Shown: one piece after another, positions 1-9,594 of the stretch
Layout of the letters: each line of letters starts with the position of its first letter
How positions within the stretch are numbered: the first letter of the stretch is position 1
Assembly: GCA_964511015.1 (NCBI GenBank)
Contig: CAZEDX010000009.1
Coordinates: 1 to 64,000 of the forward strand
DNA from: FEN-1099 sp964511015
GTDB taxonomy: Bacteria > Lernaellota > Lernaellaia > Lernaellales > Lernaellaceae
Direction: 5' to 3'
Length of the DNA stretch: 64,000 nt
Notes under the pieces: model-generated
Database searches by the model: none
Told to the model about the DNA's origin: nothing
Seen by the model: only the letters and a program-made list of their open reading frames with translations
Position numbers and translations under genes: made by a program

Positions 1-2
1 GA

Positions 3-1610
3 AGCGTGACCGATGCCAGCGTGAAATTCGCCACCAACCGCGGCGACGGTTGGCAAATCTCTACCATCGAAACCGGCGTTTCAACCAGCGGCCGGACCTC
101 GATTGCCGTGCAGAACAACGGCGTCGCGCACCTCAGCTACTACATGGCGGAAAGCAACATACGTGGCCATTGGCACTATGCCACCAACGCCAATGGCGTT
201 TGGTCTATCGAGGAGCCGACGTCGATTCCCGGCTATCCCCAGGAGATCAGCCGTCTGGGGGAGGACAACACCCTGGTCCTGGACGCAAACAAGAATGTAC
301 ATGTGTCCTATGGTTTCAGCTTCAACGGTTACGACTGGTGCAGTTATGCGATATACGTCGCTTCACGCCAAAATGGGCAATGGACTTTCAACATGGTGGA
401 ATGGGACAAAATGTACTACTCCGAGCCATGGGGCATCGACGTTTCAGGGCCTCACAACTCCCTGACCGTCGGCGCCGATGGAATGCTGCGTCTGGTTTAC
501 TGGTACAGCCAAGACGAGGGGCCGGCCGGCCTGCGCTACGCCGTCGCGAACGGCGAGTCTTGGACCAAATCGTTCGTCACCACCGTTGGCGGTTCTTGCT
601 CCGAGCCCGTGCTGGCACTCGACAATGATGGACATCCGCATATTGCCTACCAGTCTGACCGGGACCTCTACTATGCTTCGAATACTGGCGCTGGTTGGAA
701 CGTATCCCTTTTGGCCGAGGGCTATTACCACTATTTCCTGCACAATCGCGAGGAACAGCAATGGGGATTGAGCAACTCGATCGCCTACACTTCCGTCGGC
801 CCGCGGATTAGTTCCGCCCGGTATTCTTACTTTTACGAAGGCGATAACGAGGGCTATATGCGGTGGGAGGAATATGCGCTGTGCCTTAGCCCGAACAACA
901 GTATACTCGACACCGACGGCTGTGGCGACACTGCCATCGCGGCCGATCCGGCCGGTTCCTACAAAATCGCCTATTATGCGGCGCCATTCAGCACCGGAAG
1001 TCCTTGGTTGGACGACGTGCTGCCGACGACTATTCTCATCTATGGCTATCCGACTTCCGAAACGGCGGTAACCGACGCCGAGAATCAAGTTGCGCTCAAG
1101 ATCGACGCCGACTCAAAGATACATTTGGTCTATTACGCCACCGACGACACGATAAAATATGCCACCAACCGCTCCGGCGTATGGGTGAGCGAGGCGGTGG
1201 ATTCTTTAGAACGCGGCTGGGGTTCTCTTGCGCTGGCCCTCGATGACTCGGGTCATGCCCACATCAGCTATTACGATCTCGCCAACGGCGCGTTGAAGTA
1301 CGCCACCAACGAATCGGGAGCGTGGGAAGCCTTCACGGTGGAAAGTTCGTTCGACGCCGGCAGGTATTCATCGTTGGCGCTCGACGGCGCAGGGTACGTG
1401 CACATCGCCTATTACGACGAGACCAACGAACGCGCCATGTATGCGACGAACGCGTCCGGCTCCTGGACCAGCAAGGTCCTAGCCGACGGCGGGGCCGGAT
1501 TGTCCATTCAACTCGCGATCGACAACAGCGGTCTGGCTCATGTGGTTTTTCTCCTCGACTACGGTGTGTACTACGCGACGTTCCCGATTGCCGCAGAGGA
1601 GGAGCAATGA
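3..1610 (+). CDS. secreted propeller-like repeat protein, 5' end outside window
   Basis: The reading frame is open to the left edge, so the N-terminus and any signal peptide are probably missing. About 535 residues are visible. The second half has a recurring unit of the form YATN-x-xG-x-W followed by SLALD-x-xG-x-xHISYYD (for example near residues 395-500), typical of BNR/Kelch-like beta-propeller blades in secreted proteins. Aromatic and Asn/Asp-rich composition also fits an extracellular protein. No catalytic motif is visible. The gene ends in TGA and is followed by gene debris, so the locus is partly decayed on its right side. The function is unknown; a carbohydrate-binding or adhesive role is only a guess. 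Confidence 0.6.
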   Translation, partial: SVTDASVKFATNRGDGWQISTIETGVSTSGRTSIAVQNNGVAHLSYYMAESNIRGHWHYATNANGVWSIEEPTSIPGYPQEISRLGEDNTLVLDANKNVHVSYGFSFNGYDWCSYAIYVASRQNGQWTFNMVEWDKMYYSEPWGIDVSGPHNSLTVGADGMLRLVYWYSQDEGPAGLRYAVANGESWTKSFVTTVGGSCSEPVLALDNDGHPHIAYQSDRDLYYASNTGAGWNVSLLAEGYYHYFLHNREEQQWGLSNSIAYTSVGPRISSARYSYFYEGDNEGYMRWEEYALCLSPNNSILDTDGCGDTAIAADPAGSYKIAYYAAPFSTGSPWLDDVLPTTILIYGYPTSETAVTDAENQVALKIDADSKIHLVYYATDDTIKYATNRSGVWVSEAVDSLERGWGSLALALDDSGHAHISYYDLANGALKYATNESGAWEAFTVESSFDAGRYSSLALDGAGYVHIAYYDETNERAMYATNASGSWTSKVLADGGAGLSIQLAIDNSGLAHVVFLLDYGVYYATFPIAAEEEQ

Positions 1611-1616
1611 AACGAT

Positions 1617-1829
1617 GTGGTGGGATCACGATGGTTTAGCCCATGTCCAGCGGATAACAGCATTCCAACGAACGATCATTGTCGCCTGAGCGACGGCAAC
1701 CCGTGTATCGACCACGGATTCGACTGGGCCCCTTGGTATGCCGGCGATCTTGCCGACTTCGAAGGCGCCCCCCGGCACGGTAGTGTCAGCATTCTTCCGC
1801 TTTTTCGTTCGGGCCTTCATTCGGTTTAG
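1617..1829 (+). pseudogene. relic of a choice-of-anchor / beta-helix protein C-terminus
   Basis: A 70-codon open stretch contains DGNPCIDHGFDWAP followed by DLADFEGAPR. This resembles the end module of secreted beta-helix proteins (pattern PCIDAG...DFDGxPR), which is also visible intact at the end of the broken gene near 57.4 kb. There is no credible start, and the rest of the protein is absent. I read it as a fragment of a decayed gene next to a transposase remnant. The similarity is short, so the call is tentative. Confidence 0.35.
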
Positions 1830-1890
1830 GTCTTGATCTCTCCTCTGAACCCGGTCCTCTCGGGGAGGGAGGGCGGCGCGCGCTCAGGCA

Positions 1891-2145
1891 GTGACTACGC
1901 GCGTTTGTTTTTGCTCAGTGAGCCGTTTGTTCTTCAACGCCTTCGTTGAGCGGGTGATTCGCACGATCAAGGAAGAAAAGATCTGGCCGAGCGCCTACGA
2001 ATCGTGGTCCGAAGCCCACGCCGCCATCGACCGCTATGTTCGCTGGTACAACGAAGAACGTCATCCACTCGGCGCTCGATTGCCGAACGCCGTGCGAGAT
2101 GGAACAGGAAAGGTTCTTCCTCAATGTCGACTAAACCTGTCTTGA
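1891..2145 (+). pseudogene. transposase C-terminal fragment (IS3/IS481-type integrase core)
   Basis: The translation carries NAFVERVIRTIKEEKIWPS and then YVRWYNEERHPLGARLPN. This is the C-terminal end of a DDE integrase-core transposase of the IS3/IS481 kind, including the final Glu region. Only about 70 residues of recognisable transposase remain; the upstream DDE residues and any helper ORF are missing. The fragment ends in a short tandem duplication. It is a dead remnant and not an active element. Confidence 0.65.
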
Positions 2146-2166
2146 ATGTCGACTAAACCTGTCTTG
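2123..2166. repeat. 22-bp perfect tandem duplication at transposase remnant
   Basis: The unit AATGTCGACTAAACCTGTCT plus TG occurs twice head to tail (2123-2144 and 2145-2166), followed by CTTTCAGGGGACAG. The first copy contains the end of the transposase fragment. It may be the scar of imprecise excision or of an element end. Confidence 0.75.
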
Positions 2167-2243
2167 CTTTCAGGGGACAGTACTGCCGTTCGCCGGGGCG
2201 GCTGAACCGTCCAATATTGGAGCGCCGAAAGATTTATCTTGGC

Positions 2244-2271
2244 TTGACATAGGGTAATATAAGTATGCATA
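2244..2271 (+). promoter_or_regulatory. possible sigma-70 promoter of the HU-like gene
   Basis: A perfect TTGACA at 2244-2249 is followed after 16 bases by TGCATA at 2266-2271, inside an AT-rich stretch. It lies about 45 bases upstream of the start at 2316. The -10 box is weak, so the call is tentative. Confidence 0.4.
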
Positions 2272-2315
2272 GTTAAAGCCGAAAGAAGAAATCCCTTGCT
2301 TGCAGGAGTGAGGTC

Positions 2316-2597
2316 ATGAACAAGTCGGATTTGGCGGAAGAGGTATTCAAAAAAACCGGAGTACCGCTGAAACGCGCGGCGTTGGCCGTGGACATCATTT
2401 TCGACTCGATGTCGGAGGAGCTGGCGAAGGGAAACCGCATTGAGATTCGCGGGTTCGGCAGCTTCACCAACAAAGAGTACGGCGCGTACATCGGCCGCAA
2501 CCCGAAAACCAAGGAAGCCATACAGGTTCCGCCCAAGCGACTGCCTTATTTCAAGGTGGGCAAGGAGCTGCGGCAGCGCATCAACAAACCCCGGTAA
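2316..2597 (+). CDS. HU/IHF family DNA-bending protein
   Basis: This is a 93-residue protein of the normal length for HU/IHF subunits. It begins MNKSDLAEEVFKKTGV, has the signature RIEIRGFGSFTNKEYGA near residues 44-60, and continues RNPKTKEAIQVPPKRLPYFK, which includes the beta-arm Pro region that intercalates into DNA. It should act as a dimer that bends DNA in the nucleoid. The GFGSF and RNPKT motifs fit both HU and IHF, so the subtype is open. An AGGAGTGAGG sequence precedes the ATG. It is probably monocistronic, with its own upstream promoter. Confidence 0.92.
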   Translation: MNKSDLAEEVFKKTGVPLKRAALAVDIIFDSMSEELAKGNRIEIRGFGSFTNKEYGAYIGRNPKTKEAIQVPPKRLPYFKVGKELRQRINKPR

Positions 2598-2711
2598 TCG
2601 TTCGGCGGTTTTTGCTTGTCAATCCTAAGTTGTGAACTTATCATTCGCCTGCCCGGCGGGCGTCCGCACACCGCTTCGGCGACGGTGAGCCGAGTCATTT
2701 GAGGGACTTGT

Positions 2712-3880
<1,169 letters not shown>

Positions 3881-3884
<4 letters not shown>

Positions 3885-4756
3885 GCATCTTCGTTAACCG
3901 GGACAGCAAGGTCGTGGTGATGGGCATCACCGGCAAAGAAGGCAGCTTCCACGCGCGCAACTGCATCGAGTACGGCACCCAGGTCGTGGCCGGCATGACC
4001 CCGGGCAAGGGCGGCCAGAAGATGGACGCCGTGCCGGTGTTCGACACGGTCGCGCAGGCGGTGAAGGAAACCGGCGCCGATACCGGCCTGGTGTTCGTGC
4101 CGCCGCCCGCCGCGCCTGATGCCATTCTGGAAGCGGCCGACGCCGGCCTGCGCCTGGTGGTGGTCATCACCGACGGCGTGCCGACGCTCGACATGCTACA
4201 GGTGCTGAAGGCGATCGAAGGCAGCCCGACGCGCGTGATCGGCCCGAACTGCCCCGGCGTCATTTCGCCGGGCGAGGCGAAGGTCGGCATCATGCCCGGC
4301 TATATCCATCGCCCCGGACACGTCGGGGTGATCAGCCGCAGCGGCACGCTGACCTACGAGGTGGTGGCGCAACTGACCGCGCTCGACATCGGCCAATCGA
4401 CCTGCATCGGCATCGGCGGCGACCCGGTGGTGGGCACCGATTTTGTCGACTGCTTGGCCGCGTTCGAAAACGATCCGCAAACGCACGCGGTGCTGATAAT
4501 CGGTGAGATCGGCGGCGAGGCGGAAGAGCGGGCCGCGGCGTTCGTGAAAGCCAGTATGACCAAACCGGTCGTTTCGTTCATCGCCGGCTTGTCGGCGCCC
4601 CCGGGCAAACGCATGGGACACGCCGGCGCGATCATCTCCGGCGGCAAGGGCACCGCGCGGGCGAAGCTGGCGGCGTTGTCGGCCGCGGGCGTTCACGTGG
4701 TGGAGGATCCTTCGCGCATCGGCTCGACCGTGCGCGACGTGTTGGCGGCCCGGTAG
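3881..4756 (+). CDS. sucD: succinyl-CoA synthetase alpha subunit
   Basis: The 291-residue protein has the N-terminal CoA-binding fold (ITGKEGSFHARN near residue 18) and the catalytic histidine motif GHAGAII at residues 246-252, with His247 the residue that is phosphorylated in this family. It pairs with SucC to form the alpha/beta enzyme. The ATG overlaps the sucC TGA, and GGAGGTG sits just upstream. A TonB-like gene follows after 21 bases, so all three are probably co-transcribed. Confidence 0.97.
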
Positions 4757-4777
4757 ACCGGGCGAAAGGAGACCGCC

Positions 4778-6196
4778 ATGCGGCGGGCAGCCATGCTCCT
4801 GTTGTTGTTGACGTTGGTACTCACCCTTTCGGCGCAGGCTGCCGGGTGGGGCGTCGAGTTCAAGGTCTGTGTGGCCGACGCCGCGTTGCAATTGCTGCCG
4901 GCCGGCGTGCGCGCCCGGTTGCCGCAAGACATCGGGGCGGTGCGCGAGGCGGTGCAACAGGCGGCGACGCTCGGCGGGCGTGATCCGGCCCTGCATTTCA
5001 TGGCGGTCAGCGGCATGCTGCGCGATCCGCAAACCAAACCGCAGCAACTGCTGGTCGAACTGGTCACCTTATCGATGTACTACGTCGATCGCACCGCGCC
5101 CAACGCGCCGGCGGAGTTCTTCCAACTCGTCGACCGCGGGAATGCGGTGTCGCGCGTGCGGCTCGACGGCTATCACCGCGTGCTGGACTTCCCCGCCTAC
5201 ATCAGCCTGATCGAGAAGACGACGAGCGGGATGACGCAAGACGTTTCGCAGCGCGTCGCCTGCAATCTCAATGGTTGCGACCCGGCGGTTGCCGACCAGA
5301 TCGCGTCGCTGTATTCGCTGCTGGTCAACGCGACGGTGGATGTCTGGACGACGGTGGCGCTGAACGCCGGCCTGGATCTGGGCACCGGGCAGCCGCTCGG
5401 CACCGAGGTGTACCCGCGCATGGCCTCGACCGATGTCGAGGTGTATCGGCCGACGGGCGGCGACGTCATGGCGCCGCTGGTGACGATGCAGAAGCAGGCC
5501 ATCGCGGCCGGCGTGGAAGCCGAGCTGGCCGTGCCGACGGCGAACGAAAGCAATCCGGACGAGCTGGTGTTGGAGGACGGCGTGTCGGTGTCCGGCTCGC
5601 AGGCACATCAGAGCGCACAGCAATTGGCCAACTCCAATGTGCGCGTCAACGCCGACGTGCGCCAGTTCGAAGGAGTGGACGAGCAGACCCTGGCGGCGCT
5701 GCGGGAATTGGGCATCGATGTCAACGCCAAGCGGCAGCCGTTCAGCGGCACGCGCGGCGGCGTGCAGCCCGGCCAGATGATTCGCGTGGGCGAGGTTGAT
5801 TTCAACGTCGGTCAACTTTCGACCGTCGAGATCGGCTCGCGAGAACAGCAACGCGTGCTGATGCAACTCTCCGACAGCGCGATGGGCATCGGCGCGACCG
5901 GAGGCTCGCTCAACCAGAAGGTGGTGGCCGGCGTGATCCAGGCGAACGTCGGCGCGTTCCGCAGTTGCTTCGAACGGCGGTTGCGCGAAATCCCCGATCT
6001 GGCGGGACGCGTGTTCGTCGAATTCGTCATCGGCCCCGAAGGCAACGTGACCAAGGTGGAAGTGGTGGAAAACACCACCGAAGACCAGGTGTTCGCCGAT
6101 TGCCTGGCGCGTGCGATGCAGCGCCTGCGTTTCCCCAAGCCGCGCGGCGGCGAAGTCAAGTTCCTGTTCCCGTTCATTTTCGAGCAAGTGATCTAA
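4778..6196 (+). CDS. exported protein with C-terminal AgmX/PglI (TonB-like) domain
   Basis: A 472-residue protein with a clear signal peptide (Leu-rich run at residues 7-18, then AQAAG). The C-terminal 90 residues contain VVAGVIQANVGAFRSCFERR, then GRVFVEFVIGPEGNVTKVEV and LRFPKPRGG. This is the AgmX/PglI C-terminal domain common in Myxococcota, related to the TonB C-terminal fold. Residues 25-200 resemble nothing I recognise. AAAGGAG lies upstream of the ATG. The 21-base gap to sucD suggests co-transcription, but a functional link to the TCA enzyme is not evident. It is likely a periplasmic or envelope protein. Confidence 0.75.
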   Translation: MRRAAMLLLLLTLVLTLSAQAAGWGVEFKVCVADAALQLLPAGVRARLPQDIGAVREAVQQAATLGGRDPALHFMAVSGMLRDPQTKPQQLLVELVTLSMYYVDRTAPNAPAEFFQLVDRGNAVSRVRLDGYHRVLDFPAYISLIEKTTSGMTQDVSQRVACNLNGCDPAVADQIASLYSLLVNATVDVWTTVALNAGLDLGTGQPLGTEVYPRMASTDVEVYRPTGGDVMAPLVTMQKQAIAAGVEAELAVPTANESNPDELVLEDGVSVSGSQAHQSAQQLANSNVRVNADVRQFEGVDEQTLAALRELGIDVNAKRQPFSGTRGGVQPGQMIRVGEVDFNVGQLSTVEIGSREQQRVLMQLSDSAMGIGATGGSLNQKVVAGVIQANVGAFRSCFERRLREIPDLAGRVFVEFVIGPEGNVTKVEVVENTTEDQVFADCLARAMQRLRFPKPRGGEVKFLFPFIFEQVI

Positions 6197-6222
6197 GAGG
6201 GGCTAGGGGCCAGGGTGAGGGC
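6197..6222 (+). repeat. G-rich telomere-like intergenic element, copy 1
   Basis: The sequence GGGGCTAGGGGCCAGGGTGA has several runs of three or more G. It faces an inverted relative at 6326-6363, and similar strings occur at 41153 and 61093. The G-runs could form a quadruplex. It lies between convergent genes. Confidence 0.45.
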
Positions 6223-6325
6223 GGCCGGCATCGTGTGGCTACCGACGTCTCCGTTTTCCACAACGCAGTTGATCTGAAGTCTGTTGAAAAGTGGAACGCG
6301 AGATCAATGCACGGCACCCGCTGTC

Positions 6326-6363
6326 TCACCCAAAACCCTAAACCCCAGTCCCTAGACCCTACC
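6326..6363 (-). repeat. G-rich telomere-like intergenic element, copy 2 (inverted)
   Basis: Read on the minus strand this has GGTAGGGTCTAGGG, GGGGTTTAGGG and TTTTGGGTGA, the same style of TAGGG and GGGG runs as copy 1 but in the opposite orientation. It abuts the stop of the minus-strand gene that ends at 6363. The two copies could pair imperfectly or act as a bidirectional transcription end. Confidence 0.45.
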
Positions 6364-7052
6364 TATTTCTTTCCCGGTTTCTTTTCTTCGCCGGGCGCGG
6401 CCGGCAAGGTGGACAGCATCTTGGCCAGGTCGGGAGCGACCTTTTCCAGGCCGATCGTCTCCGTCTGGCCGGTGGTAGTCGAGCGGAGCAGGAAGGCAAG
6501 GTAGTCATCGCTGGTCAGGTAGACCGCGGCGATGCAGGAAGTGCAGTTGGATCCGCTGTGCTTTTCAACGAAGTTACGCATCAGCCGCGGATGGGACAGA
6601 TACGACAGCAGCGAGTTGGGCGCATTGGCGTCGGTGAAGACCTGGACGATGGCCGCCGGGTCGAGGCGATTGCGGATCGGTTTGTCCGGCTGCCGGCCGT
6701 TCTGGAAGAGCAAGGTGAATGGGTAGCCGACCACCTGGAAGGCGTCGCGTTGCTCGCTGGTCAGTTGCTCTTCGAAGATCGAGACAACGCCATTGCGGTC
6801 CAGATCGAGCGTTTGCAGCCGCTGCTGTTCCGCGTCGTGAACCCGTTGCTGTTTCGCTCGCTGGTCGCGCACAAAGCTGAGCACGGCCAGTAAGACGGTT
6901 ACTACCAAGGCTGCGGCGAGAATGATGTCTTCGGTCCGTTCGACCAATTTGGCGTGCTGCTCGCACAGATAGCGAGGTTTCGTCTTGAAAAGACCGAAGC
7001 GGTTTTCGGCGACAAATTTTGCCGGTTTCTTGCATTTCTCGCAGGAAGTCAT
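6363..7052 (-). CDS. single-pass membrane protein, function unknown
   Basis: I start at the ATG giving MTSCEKCKKPAKFVAE (229 residues), because GGGGAG lies upstream and this preserves the N-terminal CxxC. Residues about 1-32 form a small Cys pair region (CEKCKK, then YLCEQH) that may bind metal. Residues about 40-60 are one transmembrane segment (IILAAALVVTVLLAVLSFV). The rest is an outside domain with an EF-hand-like DLDRNGVVSIFEE and a region reading VVGYPFTLLFQNGRQ that recalls thioredoxin-like folds. A later CTSC pair occurs near residue 176. It converges with the TonB-like gene and diverges from the lipase gene. Confidence 0.7.
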   Translation of the reverse strand: MTSCEKCKKPAKFVAENRFGLFKTKPRYLCEQHAKLVERTEDIILAAALVVTVLLAVLSFVRDQRAKQQRVHDAEQQRLQTLDLDRNGVVSIFEEQLTSEQRDAFQVVGYPFTLLFQNGRQPDKPIRNRLDPAAIVQVFTDANAPNSLLSYLSHPRLMRNFVEKHSGSNCTSCIAAVYLTSDDYLAFLLRSTTTGQTETIGLEKVAPDLAKMLSTLPAAPGEEKKPGKK

Positions 7053-7163
7053 GGTCGCGTTGTCACTCCCCTTGGCCGGAAAACTAACAAGTTTCTCCTC
7101 GTGGCGCAAGTAACAAAGCGTATCTACTCGGCATTTCGCTGCCCACCGGAATGCCGCAAAAAC

Positions 7164-7193
7164 TTGACACGCTGCGGCACCTCTGCCTACAAT
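7164..7193 (+). promoter_or_regulatory. sigma-70-like promoter of the lipase operon
   Basis: TTGACA at 7164-7169 and TACAAT at 7188-7193 are separated by 18 bases. The pair lies about 35 bases before the ATG at 7229 and would drive the lipase and probably the genes behind it. Confidence 0.55.
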
Positions 7194-7228
7194 GCCCGAC
7201 ACTTCTGAACGCCACTTCGGGGGATGTC

Positions 7229-8074
7229 ATGCCGATTCCGGAACCCGAAATTCGTAACCTGGTTGCCGCCGACAAGACACCCATCTATTTGCGCCATTGG
7301 GCGGTCAGCAACCCGAAGGCCGTCTTGTTGATCTGCCACGGCCTGGGCGAGCACGGCGGACGGTACAACAACTACCTGGAACGGCTTTTGCCGGCCGGGT
7401 TTGCGGTTTTTGCGCATGATCACCGCGGCCATGGACGTTCGGGCGGCCTGCGCGGCCACACCGACCGGTTCGATCGCTTTCTCGACGATGCATACCTGGT
7501 GGTGCGCGAGGCGCGCGAGCTGTACCCGAACCGCAAACTGTTCATGATGGGTCACAGTATGGGCGGCCTGATTTCGCTGGCATTCGCGTTGCGGCACGGC
7601 GATGTGCTCAATGGGGTGATTGCCTCGAGCCCCGCGCTGAAGCTGGCGCTGGACGTGCCCAAAGTGAAGGAAACGATGGGCCGTTTGATGTCGTCGATCT
7701 GGCCGACGCTGACCTTGAGCAACGGGTTGGATGCGAATCAACTTTCGCACGATCCGGAAGTGGTGCGCGCCTATCTGGAAGACCCGCTGGTGCATGACCG
7801 GGTCAGCACGCGTTTCTTTGTCGAGTTTACCGCCGCCATGACCTTCGCGCTCAATGGCGCCGGCGCACTGAAGATGCCCCTGCTGGCGTTCCACGGCGCG
7901 GCCGACGGCATCGTTTCGCCGGAAGGGACGAAGCGGTTCTTCGAAGCGGCCGGCAGCGCCGACAAGAAGTTCCAGCTTTATGAAGGCCAGTTCCACGAAG
8001 TACACAACGACACGAACAAGGACCAGGCGATCGGCATGGTCCTCTCGTGGTTGGAAGACCACGCTCGCAACTGA
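7229..8074 (+). CDS. monoacylglycerol lipase-like alpha/beta hydrolase
   Basis: A 281-residue serine hydrolase of the lysophospholipase/monoglyceride lipase type. The oxyanion region ICHGLGEHGGRYNNY is at residues 35-49, HDHRGHGRSGG at 63-73, and the nucleophile elbow GHSMGG with Ser110 follows. The Asp is in HGAADGIVSPEG and the His in QFHEVHND near the C-terminus, so the triad is complete. There is no signal peptide, so it is probably cytosolic. I choose the ATG at MPIPEPEIRN because of GGGGG upstream; the longer frame starts inside the promoter. An acyl-CoA synthetase follows 14 bases later, so the pair could release and activate fatty acids. Confidence 0.85.
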   Translation: MPIPEPEIRNLVAADKTPIYLRHWAVSNPKAVLLICHGLGEHGGRYNNYLERLLPAGFAVFAHDHRGHGRSGGLRGHTDRFDRFLDDAYLVVREARELYPNRKLFMMGHSMGGLISLAFALRHGDVLNGVIASSPALKLALDVPKVKETMGRLMSSIWPTLTLSNGLDANQLSHDPEVVRAYLEDPLVHDRVSTRFFVEFTAAMTFALNGAGALKMPLLAFHGAADGIVSPEGTKRFFEAAGSADKKFQLYEGQFHEVHNDTNKDQAIGMVLSWLEDHARN

Positions 8075-8088
8075 CGGAGTAAAACAGC

Positions 8089-9594
8089 GTGCCGAATCTC
8101 GGAGCTCTCATCACCAAGCAAGCCGCCAAGCACGGCGACAAAACCTTCTGCCTTTTTGAAAACGAGGCCATGAGCTATGCCTCGCTGGAGGCGACCGCCA
8201 ACGCGTTGGCCAACGGCCTGATTGCGCGCGGTTGCCGCAAAGGCGAGCGCGTGGCGTTGTTGCTGCCCAATATCCCGGAATGGATCATCTCTTTCCTCGG
8301 CATCGTGAAAGCCGGCGCGGTGGCCGTGCCGGTCAACAGCCTGCTCAAAGCCGAGGAAATGCGTTTCATTCTCAGCAATTGCGAAGCCAAGCGGCTGATT
8401 ACTACGCCGTATTTCGTTGAGCAGATTCGCGAGATCAAGGCCGACCTCGAAAACCTCAGTGAGGTGTTCGTGATCGATGTCGAGGCGCCTCGCGGTATGC
8501 ACACTTACGAGGAATTGCTGCACGAAAACGAGGCGGCGCCGCAGATCGAGATCGGCGCGCAGGACCCGGCGGGCATCATCTATACCGCCGGTATGACCGG
8601 CCGACCGCGTGGCGCATTGCTGTCGCACCAGAACTACCTGTCTAACGCGCGCCAGATTGTCGAAGCGATGGAAGTCGGCCCGCAGGATCGCTTTGTGAAT
8701 ATCCTGCCGATGTTCCATGTCAACGCGCAGTTGGTGACCTTCCTGGCGCCGCTGTACGCTGGCGGCTCGATGGTGCTGATGCGCGGCTTCTCGCCGCGCG
8801 AGTTTTTGCCCGCGATCGACCGCTACAAGGCCACCGCCTTCTCCGGCGTGCCGACGGTTTATGCGATTCTCAACGAGCTGTCCGACGCCGAGAAATACGA
8901 TTTGTCTTCGCTGCGCTTCTGCGTATGCGGCGCGGCGCCGATGAAGGTCGATGTCTTCGAGAAGTTCGAGGAGAAGTATAAGGCGAAGATCATCGAAGGC
9001 TACGGCCTGTCGGAAGCTACCTGCGCCTGCAGCGTCAACCCGATCAAAGGCAAGCGCAAGATCGGTTCGATCGGCCTGCCGCTCAAGGGCGTCGAGATGA
9101 AGATCATCACCGACAGCGGCGCAGAGGCCAAGCCCGGCGATGAGGGGGAGATCGTCGTGCGCGGCGACATCGTCATGCTCGGCTACCTCAACGATCCGGA
9201 ATTGACCAGCGCGACGCTGGTCGACGGCTGGTTGCACACCGGCGACATCGGCTACGTCGACACCGACGGCTATTTCTTCATTCGCGGGCGCAAGAAGGAC
9301 ATGATCATCCGCGGCGGCGAGAACATCTACCCGCGCGAGGTGGAAGATGTGCTGCTGACCCACGATGACGTGGCCGAGGCAGTGGTGGTCGGCAAGACCG
9401 ATCCGATCTGGGGCGAGGAAGTCGTCGCCTACATCGTCCCCAAAGGCCACGCCCAGCCGAGTCGCACCCAGTTGCGGGAGTACTGCCGACGCCACCTGGC
9501 CGACTTCAAATGCCCGACACGCATTGTGTTCGTGAACGAACTGCCGAAAACCGCGACGATGAAAGTGCGGCGTTGGGCGCTCAAGGACGAATGA
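8089..9594 (+). CDS. long-chain fatty acid-CoA ligase-like AMP-binding enzyme
   Basis: The 501-residue protein is a typical class I adenylate-forming enzyme: it activates a fatty acid with ATP and transfers it to CoA. The AMP-binding loop reads YTAGMTGRPRGALLSH, where most members have YTSGTTGxPKG, so Thr and Lys are replaced by Met and Arg. Other core motifs are intact: EGYGLSEAT, GWLHTGDIGYVD, GRKKDMIIRGGENIYPREVE, and the C-terminal catalytic Lys in TATMKVRRW. The start is GTG with GGAG upstream. Its stop overlaps the next start by four bases. Confidence 0.88.
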   Translation: MPNLGALITKQAAKHGDKTFCLFENEAMSYASLEATANALANGLIARGCRKGERVALLLPNIPEWIISFLGIVKAGAVAVPVNSLLKAEEMRFILSNCEAKRLITTPYFVEQIREIKADLENLSEVFVIDVEAPRGMHTYEELLHENEAAPQIEIGAQDPAGIIYTAGMTGRPRGALLSHQNYLSNARQIVEAMEVGPQDRFVNILPMFHVNAQLVTFLAPLYAGGSMVLMRGFSPREFLPAIDRYKATAFSGVPTVYAILNELSDAEKYDLSSLRFCVCGAAPMKVDVFEKFEEKYKAKIIEGYGLSEATCACSVNPIKGKRKIGSIGLPLKGVEMKIITDSGAEAKPGDEGEIVVRGDIVMLGYLNDPELTSATLVDGWLHTGDIGYVDTDGYFFIRGRKKDMIIRGGENIYPREVEDVLLTHDDVAEAVVVGKTDPIWGEEVVAYIVPKGHAQPSRTQLREYCRRHLADFKCPTRIVFVNELPKTATMKVRRWALKDE

